Assembly (NCBI RefSeq): GCF_963583255.1
Contig: NC_084805.1
Coordinates: forward strand, 3,303,060-3,367,059
DNA from: Pyrus communis
Lineage: Eukaryota; Streptophyta; Magnoliopsida; Rosales; Rosaceae
DNA: 64,000 bases
Reading direction: 5' to 3'
The position numbers were made by a program, and so were the translations under genes. Shown here piece after piece: positions 22,900 through 34,202 of this stretch (positions within the stretch are counted from its first letter, which is position 1; each line of letters begins with the position of its first letter). The notes below the pieces were generated by a model. It ran no database searches and was not told the origin of the DNA. It saw only the letters and a list, made by a program, of their open reading frames with translations.

Positions 22900-23104
22900 T
22901 ATTGAATTTTGAATGTCTATATTTTGTATTATGTAAAACCAATGTACAAGGGAAGCTCATATAAATGAGCTTTGGAAGAAAGGAAAAGAAAAACAGAAGC
23001 CGAAAGAAAGGGAGGACAAGCAGAAAACATGGAGCATAAAACATGGAAAAGTAAAGGTGAGGAAAACATGGAAAAGTAAAGGTCACCCATGTTTTCTTCC
23101 AATA
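22900..23104 (-). repeat. Copia 5' LTR
   Basis: 205 bp, identical by eye to the 3' LTR. It carries the promoter of the element, followed by CTAGC from the Gypsy target. Confidence 0.96.
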
Positions 23105-23109
23105 CTAGC

Positions 23110-24900
23110 AAAGCATTGGGGCCTAGAAACCAAGCTTTGTCTACATATGAAAGGGAGCCGATAGTTATCATCCATGCTACTCAAAAGTGGCAGAATTATC
23201 TCCAAGGGCATCATTTTATCATAAAAACAGATCACAAAGTTTGAAATACTTCCTCAACCAAAGAGCAACCACTCATTTCTAGCAAAAGTGGGTCTCCAAG
23301 CTCTTAGGATTTGACTACGAAATCTAGTATAAGCATATGACAACTGTTGCAGATGCTTTGTTTAGAGCTCCCGGTTCCAACCTCATACCTGAAGACATTA
23401 TGCAATGACCATAATGCACAACAATAACCTATCTCTATTTTGGGTGGTTAGATGATCTCAGGAGACATTTGGAGCAGGATCCGTGGATATTATAGAAAAG
23501 CAAGGAAGTCATGGAACGCCTAACTTCAGATGCTATTGACAAATCTCTTTCCAAATACCACCTAGACAATAGTTTTTTAAAGTATAATTCCAGGATGGTA
23601 ATCCTTCTGGATTCGAGTTGGCGGAATAGGTTATTTGAGGAGCACCATTGCACTTCTATTGCAGGCCATGAAGGGGTGCTTAAAACCTATCAAAGGTTGA
23701 AAAAAAGTTTCTACTGGGTTGGTACGAAGAAAGACATAAAGCATTGGGTTGCCAAGTGTAAAACAAATATGAGACCATTTCACCCCCGAGACTTCTACAG
23801 CCCCTACCTATTCTTGAAAAGGTGTGGAGTGACATAAGTATGCACTTTATCACTGGCCTACCTGCTTGTAAAGGTAAATCAGTGATCATGGTTATGGTTG
23901 ATTGACTGTCCAAATATTCCTATTTCATTGCACTGGGGCACCCTTACACAACTAGCATAGTGGCTCAAGCATTTATGGACAATGTGTTTAAATTGCATGG
24001 GATGCCTACCACCATTGTAAGTGACAGAGAATGTCTTTCTGAGTATGTTTTGGAAAGAGTTCTTCAAACTACAAGGGTCTCGACTTTGCATGAGTTTCGG
24101 GTATCATCCACAAAGCGACAGGCAAAGTGAAGTGGTTAATCGTTGCCTGGAATCTTACTTGAGGTGCTTCATAAGCTGCCAGCCCAAGAAATGGCTCCAA
24201 TGGCTCCCAAGGGGCGAATGGAACTATAACACCTTTTTTCACTCTTCTTCACAGTTCACTCCTTTTGAGATAGTTTATGGATACCCTTTTCCCCATATTG
24301 GGGCATATGAAAGGGGTACTGCCAAACTTGAAACAGTTGAACAAGGCTTGATAGCTCGGGATCAAATGTTGTCCATGTTGAAAACAAATCTATTGGTTGC
24401 ACATAACCGAATGAGGGTCTAGGCGAACAAACATAAATGTGAAAGGGAATTTGAAGTTGGGGATTTCATGTACTTGAAGTTAATTCCCTATCAGTTAAGT
24501 CCTTGGCTATGCATGCTTATCACAAACTGCATCCTAAGTATTATGGACCTTTTGAAGTGTTGGAGAAAGTGGGGGCTATGGCTTACAAAATTAAATTTCC
24601 TCTAGGATCCTAGATACATCATGTATTCCATATGAGCTTCTTAAAGAAACACTTGGGTGCTCAAGTCGAACCTCTTCCCCTATTACCTCTAGTGATAGAT
24701 GATGGCCTACTCACTTAAGAACCAGAAGCAGTGCTCAAACGAAGAATATACCACAAGGGCAATGCAGCTAGAGTTCAACTACTCATCAAATGGAAGTTCT
24801 GTTCAGAGGAAGAAGCCACATGGGAAGATTATGACTCTGTCATTGCTTGATTCCCAGAGTTCAAACTATGAAATGTAACCTTGAGGACAAGGTTGTTTTG
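23110..24900 (+). pseudogene. Gypsy pol remnant (3' part): RNase H, integrase, chromodomain-like end
   Basis: RNase H resumes directly after the duplicated CTAGC (YEREP and HHFIIKTDHK near 23150-23240). The integrase zinc-binding segment reads GHEGVLKTYQRLKKSFYW near 23665-23720 with the HHCC residues. Core strings include FGYHPQSDRQSEVVNRCLE near 24090-24150 and TPFEIVYG near 24260. The end has LLIKWKFCSEEEATWEDYD near 24780-24835, resembling the chromodomain of plant chromoviruses. Stops and frameshifts occur throughout, and part of the integrase core near 23770-23840 is missing. Confidence 0.85.
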
Positions 24901-24914
24901 GAATGAGAAGGTAA

Positions 24915-25207
24915 TGATAGGATCGTGAATAGCTTGATCACAATTAAGGGGTATTAAGTAATTCTAATATGTATGAGTTGCTTTTAATTAGTTACTAGCT
25001 TTATGTGTAAAAGCCAACTAGCTGCTAACATGGGAGGAAATAATATAAGGGCCAATTGTAGCATTAGTAAGAGAACAATCATTTTATTAAAAACAATAAA
25101 TATAAAAGATAGTTGCAGCTCTCTCACTATCTTCATCTTCCATACATTGCTCCATTACTTGGCTACTTGCAGGTCTTGAGTGAAGGGCCCAAGGATCGTG
25201 CTTATCA
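24915..25207 (+). repeat. Gypsy 3' LTR
   Basis: 293 bp without the MITE. It is followed by the GGAAG target duplication at 25208-25212. It serves as the empty-site reference for the MITE in the 5' LTR. Confidence 0.93.
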
Positions 25208-25583
25208 GGAAGAAGAAGGATTAGGAACTTACACGGCGGGGTGGATCTAGGTTCTTGCCGAAGCAATAGCGATGGTAAAGAAGCTGACCTGCGAAGAAGG
25301 TGACGAGAAGGCTGCCTTCAATTTTTTTTTGTTTTTGTTTTTGTTTTTAAGTTTTAAAGTAAAATTACTTTTAACCAAGCCTTTTTAATTAATAAAATAT
25401 GTTTTTCAAAATAGCAAATTAATTTTGATTTTTAAATAAAATATTCTTAATTTATTCTTAATTAATTTTTTTTTATTCGCAAAAAAGTGGGCCCTCTTTT
25501 GCCATGTCATCATTTAACAGCCAAATTGACAGAAAATGACTCTCTCAAAAGAAGGACTCTCTGCCACCTCACGTTTTTGGCAT

Positions 25584-25742
25584 AATATTTTTTTTTCTTT
25601 TTTTGAACAAACGATATTATCTATACTAAGGGGGACTCGGTCGGGCTTAGGCTCACAATGGGCTAGCAATAATGTGGTTCAAATTCGCCTTTGGCAAGAA
25701 CTGAACCTAAGACTTCTCACAGACAAGTGAAGAAGAATAATG
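25584..25742 (-). mobile_element. tRNA-derived SINE, copy 1
   Basis: The minus-strand element ends in an A/T-rich tail seen as T-runs at 25588-25604. Flanking repeat TTGGCAT occurs at 25577-25583 and 25743-25749. On the minus strand it contains a degenerate polymerase III B-box in CTTAGGTTCAGTTCTTGCC. Relatives in this window lie at 28422-28601, 49345-50044 (two) and 50720-50875. Confidence 0.8.
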
Positions 25743-25749
25743 TTGGCAT

Positions 25750-26830
25750 GGGAATTTGCAAAAAACCGTGAGATGTCGGAGAGTTCATAAAGAGTCTCAC
25801 TTTAAAATAGTCCCTGCATTTCTCTTCAGTATTTTAGGCCTCTCTTGGCACGTTGTTTAAAACATCAGATAGTACTAATAATACGAAATCTGAAATTTGA
25901 TGTCCGTATGTATTAAAGAGTCACCGAATTAATAATCCAGCGCATCCATTCTATCCGGTTCATGCCTGCTTAATTATACTCCCCCAGAACACGGTATTAT
26001 TTAGTCGGGTAGGTAGAAAACACGATTCTCTCGCTCTCTCCTTTCCTCCTACTTTTCTTCTTCTTCTTCTCTCTGTTCTGCCGTCCTCTTCCTCTTTTTC
26101 TTGCAATTTTTCTTCTTCTCTTTCGGTTTCTACCCTCCTCCATCTATTTTTCTTGCAGTCTTTCTTCTTTTCCTTCTCTATTAGTTTCTGCCCTCCTCCA
26201 TCTACTTTTCTTGCAATTTCCTTTCAATTAATTGAATTTGGTTATTGTTTTCTCTAATTTTGCAATTGATTATAATTTTCTATTAATTAAAATTTTAGGG
26301 TTTGTCAATTTTGAGATCTAAAAAAAATTGACCTGTATATATTTTTTATTCATTGTGCGCCCATCTCCCCTGCCAGAAGAACACTACCCACTTGGTTTGA
26401 TTTCCTGGTATGGGTCGAATCATTGAAAAAAAAAAATCAATTTGGTTGGGGTTTTGGCAAGAATTGCAAAGATTCTGAGTTAGATATGTTGAAAATTCGT
26501 ACCCAGTTGAAGAAATGGATTGGGCGATTTTTCCCAACTTCTTGAGCTTTTTGGTGAATTGGGTTATTTATTATCTCTGTGTTAATCTTCTAAATGGGTT
26601 TAGTTTTGGTTCGTGTGGGTTATTACCTTCTGAATTTCTCTCTTTTTTTTCTTTTTTTTTCTTCTTTTCTTCTTGAGCTTTTTGGTGAATTTGGTTATTA
26701 TCTCGATTGAAACTCTTGAGTATGAGTACGACTTGCAGGGGGATGAATTGATTTGAAGTGGACTTATTGATTTCTACTCTTCTTTGGGTTTATCTGATTA
26801 TGCCTTGAGATGCTTTAATTTAACTACTCC
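25750..26830 (+). other. Pyrimidine-rich, leader-like tract without a gene
   Basis: Around 26030-26240 the plus strand is a long CT-rich tract with CTTCTTCTTCTT. Three spaced repeats contain a motif close to TTTCTTGCA, with CCCTCCTCCATCTA shared by two of them. It is followed by AT-rich sequence with splice-like CAG. This looks like the 5' UTR and first intron of a plant gene, but no coding exon follows that I can identify. Confidence 0.4.
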
Positions 26831-26832
26831 TA

Positions 26833-26911
26833 GGCATCCACGATTGCAGGTTATATCCAAAATGGGGAAATTGAAAGTGCATTTGATTTATTTTATAGAA
26901 TCTTGGCATCA
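26833..26911 (+). pseudogene. PPR-like repeat fragment
   Basis: One reading frame gives AGYIQNGEIESAFDLFYRI, which fits the pentatricopeptide repeat pattern (AGYxxNGxxxxAxxLFxxM). It stops at once with TGA, and the neighbouring frame resumes with a NSII-W-like string. PPR proteins bind organellar RNA in tandem arrays, so a single repeat without the rest is a dead fragment. Confidence 0.55.
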
Positions 26912-27692
26912 TGAATTCAATAATATGTTGGGTGCGGTGCATAAATAAAACGGTGATTTGGCTGCAGTATAGTACCAAACATATAATAAATAATATAGTC
27001 ATTAATCCGATGTTGCACCAAATGTTTGATTAATTCAGTTAGTACTATCCTGACGACTATTTATTCTATTCAACTAAAATAATCGGTATAGTCCGACCTG
27101 CCAAATTAGGCATTAAGTAACCCACAACTACCTACCTTGGTTTTATCGCTTCATTATGTTTTCATTAAATATGTTTGATTATTGGTTATTTGAAAAAAAA
27201 ATACTATATAGAATAATTGATCACGTAAAATAACACAACAAGTAATGCATGTATCATCTTTTAACTTTTGTCAAACTGTAGTAGGCTGAATCTCCTTAAA
27301 AGCAAGATATATGCACCTCAGTCTAATTGTCTACATACTTCTTATATGAATATCACACCTTGTAATTTTCCCAACACTAAATTTCATTCCCGTTCAGGGT
27401 GCTAAACTTATATTTGTTGTCTGCAGTTTTTACTATTTAGGTCAAGATGATTTGAGTTCTTGGCAGTTTAACCAAATACATATGCCATTTCTAGAACAGT
27501 ATAACTTTGGTGTTGTATGACTGCATCCAATCTCTAAAACCACACTACCTACTTATCTTGTGAACAAATCAAGTCAAATGTAGTTCATCTCTTGATTCAA
27601 GAGAAAAATAATTACGAAATTTTACAGTTATATCCAACTATAAAGAGAGAGATATCAAGCCATACGTAACACATCGGTATATGCATTGTCCA

Positions 27693-27887
27693 TCACAGTC
27701 CGACAACTCTTGGGCGCCTTTGACAGAGACATTTGCGACAACTTATGTGGCCCTCCAATTTAATTAGCTGAGACATCACCATCTTGGTTAAAGCAACTGC
27801 TACTTGAGCTTGATATTTTTTGAGCTTTTGTTGCACGACAAGTCGTCTTTCATCACCTGCCTCAAGTTTGCCTGACTTCATTGTCAT
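27693..27887 (-). pseudogene. Unassigned small reading frame
   Basis: A 64-codon minus-strand frame with a Lys/Gln-rich segment (QQKLKKYQAQVAVAL) that could form a helix. No family was recognised. It could be a leftover exon of a lost gene. There is no supporting splice structure or neighbouring exon. Confidence 0.2.
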
Positions 27888-28024
27888 ATGGATTTGCTAA
27901 CCGCGTGGCTGTAGTACTTAAAGAATGCCACTGAAAGTCCAAGCATAGCATGACTTTTGGATCCATGCACCAAATTATATTGAATGCATCCAGTGGACGT
28001 GCGAACAATTGTCCTGTAAGCATA

Positions 28025-28249
28025 TGGCCCCGTTTGGTTTGGTGGACTAGATGGAATAGGTTGTGATCAATTAAAATAGACTTGAGTTTATTTCGTTGTT
28101 TATTGTGTCAAAATATGAGATGGACATGACTAGATATAATAAGTTATGAATCTATAATATAATGAGTTATTTAACCTATCCTTAAGTCTGTGTCAATCTA
28201 ATCTTATTCGTAACACTCAATCTCATCCCAGCTATCAAACAGACCCTAG
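28025..28249. mobile_element. Possible hAT-like MITE with GTTTGGT-type ends
   Basis: The left end GGCCCCGTTTGGTTTG and the inverted right end AGGGTCTGTTTGATAG resemble the terminal repeats of hAT-type MITEs in plants. The match is imperfect and no clear 8-bp duplication is visible, so the boundaries are approximate. Confidence 0.5.
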
Positions 28250-28421
28250 TATTTTGAAAGGTGCTCATACTATTCCCTTTTGTTTTTAGTCACCATCTTC
28301 CAGTATCGGCTAATTGAGGACCCTCTAACGATGAAGTAAATAAACAAGTATTATAATTCAGCAGTGGGCTTGAAAGCATAAGTATTTATTATCTTTGATA
28401 TGAAGACTGAGAGGGATATTT

Positions 28422-28601
28422 TTATTGTTTTTTTAACATACAATATTATTTATACTAAAAGGACAGGCGAGTGGGTTAAGTCTCACAATGAACTAGTAAT
28501 AATGTAGTTCAAATTCGCATTTACCAAGAATCAAACCTAAAAGCTCTCACTTACCGGTGAAAATGAATACTACTAGACCGTAATATTAAATGATCACTAA
28601 A
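28422..28601 (-). mobile_element. tRNA-derived SINE, copy 2
   Basis: Same family as copy 1 (shared strings include CTCACAATG, CTAGTAATAATGTAGTTCAAA and CTCTCACTTAC). It is flanked by a 10-bp duplication AGGGATATTT at 28412-28421 and 28602-28611. The short A-tail lies at the left as a T-run. Confidence 0.83.
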
Positions 28602-28611
28602 AGGGATATTT

Positions 28612-29818
28612 CTATATACTAATTCATGGAAAGTCTTTGGGAGGATAGTAATCCTCGAAAAACTGGGAAAATCCTAGAGAAAATATAGGGAGAGATTTTA
28701 TTTTCTCTGCTTGTGGTGCATACTAATCCCATTAAACCTTAAACTCTCAAGTTATTCGGGATTAATTCCTAATTACAGTTTAACTGGGTTTCCATCTTTA
28801 TGGGACAAGAAATCCTCGACAAGATTAGTCCCGCCTACCAATTTGGAGTACGTCGGACCGGGCCCAACTGCCTGATCCGGTGAGCCTAGTCCGACTTTGC
28901 CTACACATTCAAGGAATTCCAGCCACGCCGAGTGCAATATGTTACTGTCCAAAAACCTATAGTCCCATATTGATTAAGGTAGAGACATTCTTTGATTCAC
29001 TTGCCAAGTTAGACATTAGTAATATCTATGCACCAACTTGAGAATGAGCATTGTAAGTCCAACTTAAAATAGGAATATAATCATATTTTATTTTATTTAC
29101 TTGTAGGTTTTTATTTCATAGTGTAATTGGATAATGAGTTATTGTTATCTTTATCTACAAAAGGGCATATCTCTATAAATATGTGCCACCACAACAAGAA
29201 GAGTGCAACAAAATCATATTCCCATAATCTCTACTCTTATTTTTTCAACAAAAGGTGATGCTAGAGATGTTATCTATTTAAACCATTTTTTATAAAGTGT
29301 AAACCACATAATGTGAAGATTGATGGTTGAATTTTTTTTTAATAATTTAAAGAAATTATCAACTGTCATATCATATATTTAACAAAAAATGATTTCCTTA
29401 GTATTTTTCTGTAACAAAAGCCCGAAGTGATTGTTCTTCATATACGTGTAATAATATCAAGCACGAGATACGATAACGACGGATTAACCCATAAAGACTA
29501 GAAATGTGTATTTTTAATAACGATATCGTCTTACATAGTCTGCTTTATAATTTCGGTCTTGGGTTTATAATTTCGGTCTTGGGCCCATATTTTTCACCAG
29601 AAGGAGCACACATTGAATCCACTAATTGAAAGTTGTTGAATATGGATGTCATCGTTACTGATGCCTATTCTTATATAAGAAAATTAACAAAAAGTCTAAA
29701 AAATTTCATTTTTAATGAAAAATCCTTTTTAAAAGCATAGTAAAAAGTAGTAGAGAAAGATATAAATGTGATTTTTCATTAAAAGTGATCCCGGGAATGT
29801 TTTGTTAAAAAAAATTTC
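28612..29818. other. Intergenic DNA upstream of the GDSL gene, no gene
   Basis: AT-rich, with a moderately GC-rich patch at 28800-28920. A TATA-like TCTATAAATATGTG sits near 29171, but no transcript unit can be derived from it. A short tandem repeat of TTATAATTTCGGTCTTGGG occurs at about 29546-29584. Confidence 0.4.
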
Positions 29819-29826
29819 TTATATAT
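29819..29826 (+). promoter_or_regulatory. Possible TATA box of the GDSL gene
   Basis: TATATAT-like sequence about 60 bases upstream of the ATG at 29883. A second candidate, TATATAAG, lies near 29672. Neither is proven. Confidence 0.3.
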
Positions 29827-29882
29827 CATGCTTCAACCAACAAGGCAAATATCTAGACAACACCACCACCTTAAACTAAAAT

Positions 29883-32450
29883 ATGGCTGCAAATAAGTCT
29901 TCACGTTTGGGAGTAGTTTTCCCTGTAGGCCTCCCCCTCCTAGTCCTTGCTTGCTTCTTTCCCTGCAGTAGCTGCCACTGTGACGTCAGCGTAAGCAAAA
30001 ACACTGACGAACACGACGGTGAGGCGGGGGCAGCTAGTGAAGGGATCAAGGGCATGTTTGTGTTTGGAAGCTCTTTGGTCGACAATGGCAACAACAACTT
30101 CCTCCCGGACTCACTGGCCAAAGCTGATTACTTGCCGTACGGAATCGATTTTCCTATCGGGCCTTCTGGCAGATTTACGAACGGGAAGAATGTTATCGAC
30201 CTTTTCGGCGACCATCTCAAGCTTCCTTCCTTCGTTCCAGCATTTGCTGACCCCAAAACTAAGGGAACCAAAATCCTTCATGGCGTCAACTTTGCTTCTG
30301 GTGCTTCTGGTATTCTTGATGATACTGGTTCTTTAGCGGTGCGTATGCATGACAAACATAACCGTAATTTTTAATTTGTTTCATGCTTACCGTCATATCT
30401 ATTTCCAATATATAGCGATCATCAAATTCTTTCTTTCTTGCCTTAGTTATATCACCGTGAATCCGTGACACTGTGTTTGCACCATGGATTTTGAAGTTTT
30501 AAAGCCTGAATTAGTTTGTAATAATAACACTATAAAAGTAGATGATGGAAATTCGGAAATAACCAGATCCTGTGCATTTCATGTGGCATTTTAAAAGTCC
30601 TTTGTTTGATGTTTGGTAGTGCATTTCTCGCGTTCTAGTTGTGATGTTTCTTTTTAACAAGTCGGGCTAAAATAATCTCTATCCATCCAAATATAGAGCA
30701 GGAATTAGGGTTTAGCCATTAATTTCTGCAACTATATCCAGTAGAAATATTGACTTGGCTATGATATATGCATGTACATTCACCATTTATTAGTAAGCTA
30801 CGGTATTCTCTTGTATATTTGACCGTTAGATGATGAATGTGTTAGTAAATGCATGTATGTAAGAGGGTACCCATGACCTCTTATGCATGTGTTATTTCTA
30901 GTTCTATTTGATCATATACCTATGTTAATTTATTAGTTGGACCAAAAGCAGAAGCTTATGGCTAACCTCAATTATTGAATACTGAATTTCTGGGAAAATG
31001 ATGTATATATAATGGGTTTGGATGGCCTGAATTATTGAATACTGAATTTATGGGAAAATGATGATATATATAATGGGCTTAGATGGCATATAAACATTCA
31101 TCATATATTTGCAGGGGCATGTGATAAATCTGAATCAGCAAATCAGAAACTTTGAGGAGGTAACGTTGCCAGAGTTGGAAGCGGAGCTAGGCCGGTGCAC
31201 AACCTCTCAGTCACTCGAGGACTACTTGTTTGTGGTGGGAACCGGCGGAAACGATTACTCATTCAACTACTTCCTGACCACCTCCTCCCGCAACGTCACC
31301 CTTGAAACCTTCACTGCCAATCTCACTGCCTCTTTGTCCACACAACTAAAGGTGCATGCATTTAACTACTATATATATCCATGTTATTCTCATATTATTT
31401 TATAGATATGCAATCAAATCAGACATAAAAAAAATGTTTGGGAAATTGACTAAAATATTAAAATCAAATTTTAATTATTGAACTAATTAAAATGATTAGA
31501 TCGATGATATAACAACAAAAAAATTAATAATATATATCAGATAACTACAACAAAAAAATGTTTATTTCAACACAGAATTTGAAAAATAATCATATTTATT
31601 AGCCAATTTCTCAAAACATTTCACCGTTTAATTGATGCCAACTTGTATATATCTACCGTTAACTTATTATATTTTACAGAAAAATTTAATTATGCATGTT
31701 AGTGTACAAAAACATAAATGTATGTGCATGTAAGAGAGATTTTTTCATGTATTCGAAATACAATTCGGTACATGAACAAATGATAATTTTGATTGTATTG
31801 TACTCTGGAGGTAGTCCCTTAAAGTAGTTGATCAAGGGACTTAGGCCCCTTTTTAATATTCTGAATACACATTTATAAAACAAGCATCATATTCGTGCAC
31901 AGTATTTATGTTCATGCTGACTAGCTAGCATTTGTTTAATGCATTCAGTTCCAATTTATGCAGTTGGTCCAAGCTCCAAATAAAACGGGTCAGGTGTACG
32001 TAGTAAATAATCTGACTAGTAGATGGTAGAGTATTTATTGTATATGATATGTCTGTTTTCATTATTGTCGGGAAACAGCGACTGAGTCAAGAGAACCATA
32101 TCAGCATTCAACAACCACACCTCCCATATTTAATCTTTCAACCACGACAAGCAGATATTTTTTCATGTACCCGAAATTTGGAAGAAAAAAAAAAGACATT
32201 ATACGAGCTTATAAGTAGTAGATTATTTTTCGTATTGTCAATTTATTGTATAGTAGAATTTCAACTTTTTTTTATCTCGTTTCAGTACGAGTGCGTTGAA
32301 AAATTTGTCATGTATTTAATTAGTGTACAACATTAGTCTATTAAATAATTGTCACGTGATGTCATCGGTTGCAAAGAAAATCTACAAAATCTTCTTGTTT
32401 GCAAGGCTCTTGAATGATTAGTATTACGATCTCTGTATGTGTAGGACCAT

Positions 32451-32512
<62 letters not shown>

Positions 32513-33957
32513 AACATTTATATATGAATATGATGTGGGGTGGGGTGCAATCAGATAGACCAGTAATTGATAAATGTCGGAAGATATATAGACAAGCGTA
32601 AAATTCATTACTCAAACCCAACCCATTCAAATTTTCTCTACCGCCACACCCTGACCCTACACATACAAGTAAAGGATGATATAAAGTAGACACGTTGATT
32701 TCCGTACGCTGTGGAGGATTTCATTACTTGCAGAAGATTTATAGTTTAAGTGATTAATAGCGTTTAGCTTTTACGTAGTATTAGTTTTTATGTCGAATCT
32801 TCCTTTTCTAATATTTGCTTACATAAAAGGAACTCTCATTACCAAATTTTTTATTCATTGGGTATGGTTTCTGAGTGATTCATTAGGTATTATTCATGAA
32901 TTGTGAATGATTGTACGTATTTGAAAAAACAAATTGGCTTGTAACAGTATTAATTTCATCACAAAATGCAAAAAAATTTCTTTTCTGTTTCAGGAAAAAA
33001 ATAATATTTTTCTATATTCACAAGCTAGACAACAATTATATGCATATAAATATGTCAACAATTAATATATAGCTTGAAATATTTGGTGATGATTGCAGAA
33101 GTTGCACAGTTTAGGAGCTCGAAAGTTTGTGTTGATGTCAATAAATCCATTAGGGTGTAGTCCTGTGGTGAGGATGAGCCGACCAACACATAATGGTTGC
33201 ATGCAGAAACTGAACCGGGCAGCTCATCTCTTCAATACTCACTTGAAGTCGTTGGTTGATGGTATGAGGGTACAGATGCCGGGCTCATCTCTTGTATTTG
33301 TTAACTCCTACAAGATCATTAGAGACATTATAAAAAATCCCATCTCCAAAGGTGCGTAGAGATCTCTCTTCTTAACATTCATTCACCTATCCATCTGAAG
33401 TCTTGTCTTCGAAGTAAAATAACGTGATCAACATATGTTAGATACAAAAACACTCTTTTGGCCCACCTTATGGCCAATCTTAATAAATTAGCATATATGA
33501 TGACGCTCTTAGCATGCATCCCATTTATTGTAGCAAAAACGAGAGGATAAGGCTCCTGTAGGGAATCTGTATGATGGTCCTATACATATATTCCGTTTTA
33601 GCTACGGTAAAACAAGATTTTGATTGAAAGTTGCTCATAAACAATTAGTACAATTAGTACGTTTGTAAATCAAAAACATGTAAATTAGTTACAACAACAA
33701 AATAATGGAATTTTGCAGGATTCAAGGATGCTAGCACTACTTGTTGTGAAGTGGCATCAATAAATGAAGGAGGGAATGGAATTTTGTGCAAAAAGGGAGG
33801 GCAAGTGTGCGGAAACAGAAGCAGTCTTGTGTTCTTTGATGGCTTGCATCCAACGGAAGCTGTGAACGTTCAAATAGCAACCAAGGCCTTCGCCTCTTCC
33901 CTTAAAACTGAAGTATATCCCACCAATATTAAGCGAATGACCACACGCAATATGTAG
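29883..33957 (+). CDS. GDSL esterase/lipase, four exons, intact
   Basis: Exons 29883-30338, 31115-31351, 33099-33351 and 33719-33957 join in frame to 1,185 nt (394 aa), with GT-AG introns of 776, 1747 and 367 bp. A hydrophobic signal peptide (about residues 9-30) predicts secretion. Block I reads FVFGSSLVDNGNNN near residues 59-72: the nucleophilic Ser is kept, but the usual Asp before it is Ser. Block II has HGVNFASGASGI, block III GTGGNDY, and block V FFDGLHPT with the catalytic Asp and His, all at expected places. Length fits plant SGNH/GDSL enzymes, which hydrolyse ester bonds in lipids, cutin or acylated sugars. The substrate is unknown. The start ATG is the first in the frame. Confidence 0.93.
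32454..32510. repeat. (AC)n(AT)n compound microsatellite in GDSL intron 2
   Basis: About 16 CA units run directly into about 12 AT units inside the 1,747-bp second intron. It is a likely length-variable locus. Confidence 0.97.
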
Positions 33958-34105
33958 GGTTATCATCAGATCAGACCAGACTCTCCAGAACTTGTATGAT
34001 CTACTGCGTGTGAAGTTGGTTACGAATCTAGTAGGAACTTAAATACATATGAATCGAATAGCTCTGTAATATGCAGCTAGCTAGGTTGTTTTCTATTACG
34101 TTTCC

Positions 34106-34111
34106 AATAAA
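34106..34111 (+). terminator. Poly(A) signal of the GDSL gene
   Basis: AATAAA lies about 150 bases after the stop codon at 33955-33957. It sits in AT-rich sequence with T-rich elements, as expected for a plant 3' UTR. Confidence 0.5.
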
Positions 34112-34202
34112 TGTGTCGATAATATTATCGACTTTGGCTATTTTAGCTAGTTTAAACTTCTTCTTGATGAATTAGAAACTCGTAGTTAATTGCTAAATTG
34201 GC

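Larger units (their letters stand above)
18261..23104 (-). mobile_element. Copia LTR retrotransposon, nearly intact, inserted in Gypsy RNase H
   Basis: Two LTRs of 205 bp (18261-18465 and 22900-23104) read as identical. The 5-bp target duplication CTAGC is at 18256-18260 and 23105-23109. The element lies on the minus strand, with a perfect TGGTATCAGAGC initiator-Met-tRNA primer site next to the 5' LTR and a GAGGGGGAG polypurine tract next to the 3' LTR. The coding region spans gag, protease, integrase, RT and RNase H and carries one in-frame stop. The LTR tips are TATTG...CAATA instead of the usual TG...CA. Total length is 4,844 bp. Confidence 0.97.
15025..25207 (+). mobile_element. Gypsy (Ty3-type) LTR retrotransposon, chromodomain clade, degenerate and nested
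   Basis: Bounded by LTRs that start TGATAGGATC and end GCTTATCA, with a perfect 5-bp target duplication GGAAG at 15020-15024 and 25208-25212. A TGGTATCA string follows the 5' LTR (primer-binding-site-like, methionine tRNA type). Domain order is gag, zinc-binding motif, protease, RT, RNase H, integrase, then a chromodomain-like end, as in plant chromoviruses. Multiple stops and frameshifts make it dead. The total of 10,183 bp falls to about 5.16 kb once the Copia element (18261-23104, plus duplicated CTAGC) and the MITE (15185-15347, plus its 9-bp duplication) are discounted. Confidence 0.93.
13855..25537. mobile_element. Mutator-like element with long inverted arms, host of the nest
   Basis: The left arm (about 13855-14160) starts GAGGGTAAATAACACAAAATTACC-like and contains TTTTCTGTCAATTTGGCTG followed by TTAAATGATGAC and GGGCCCAC. 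The right side (about 25370-25537) contains the same strings inverted, including GTGGGCCCTCTTTTGCCATG and GTCATCATTTAACAGCC. The outer ~120 bp of the right arm is missing, so no target duplication can be assigned. The inner part at 14160-15020 and 25213-25320 is purine/pyrimidine-skewed filler without a transposase. The Gypsy element at 15025-25207 is inserted in the interior. The start resembles the end of the 54419-55602 element. Confidence 0.65.

Noticed and set aside
28939..29251. Possible solo LTR (TGTTACTG to TTTTTCAACA with a TATA-like box)
   Set aside because: The flanking pentamers do not match and no second copy is present in the window, so the boundaries cannot be supported.
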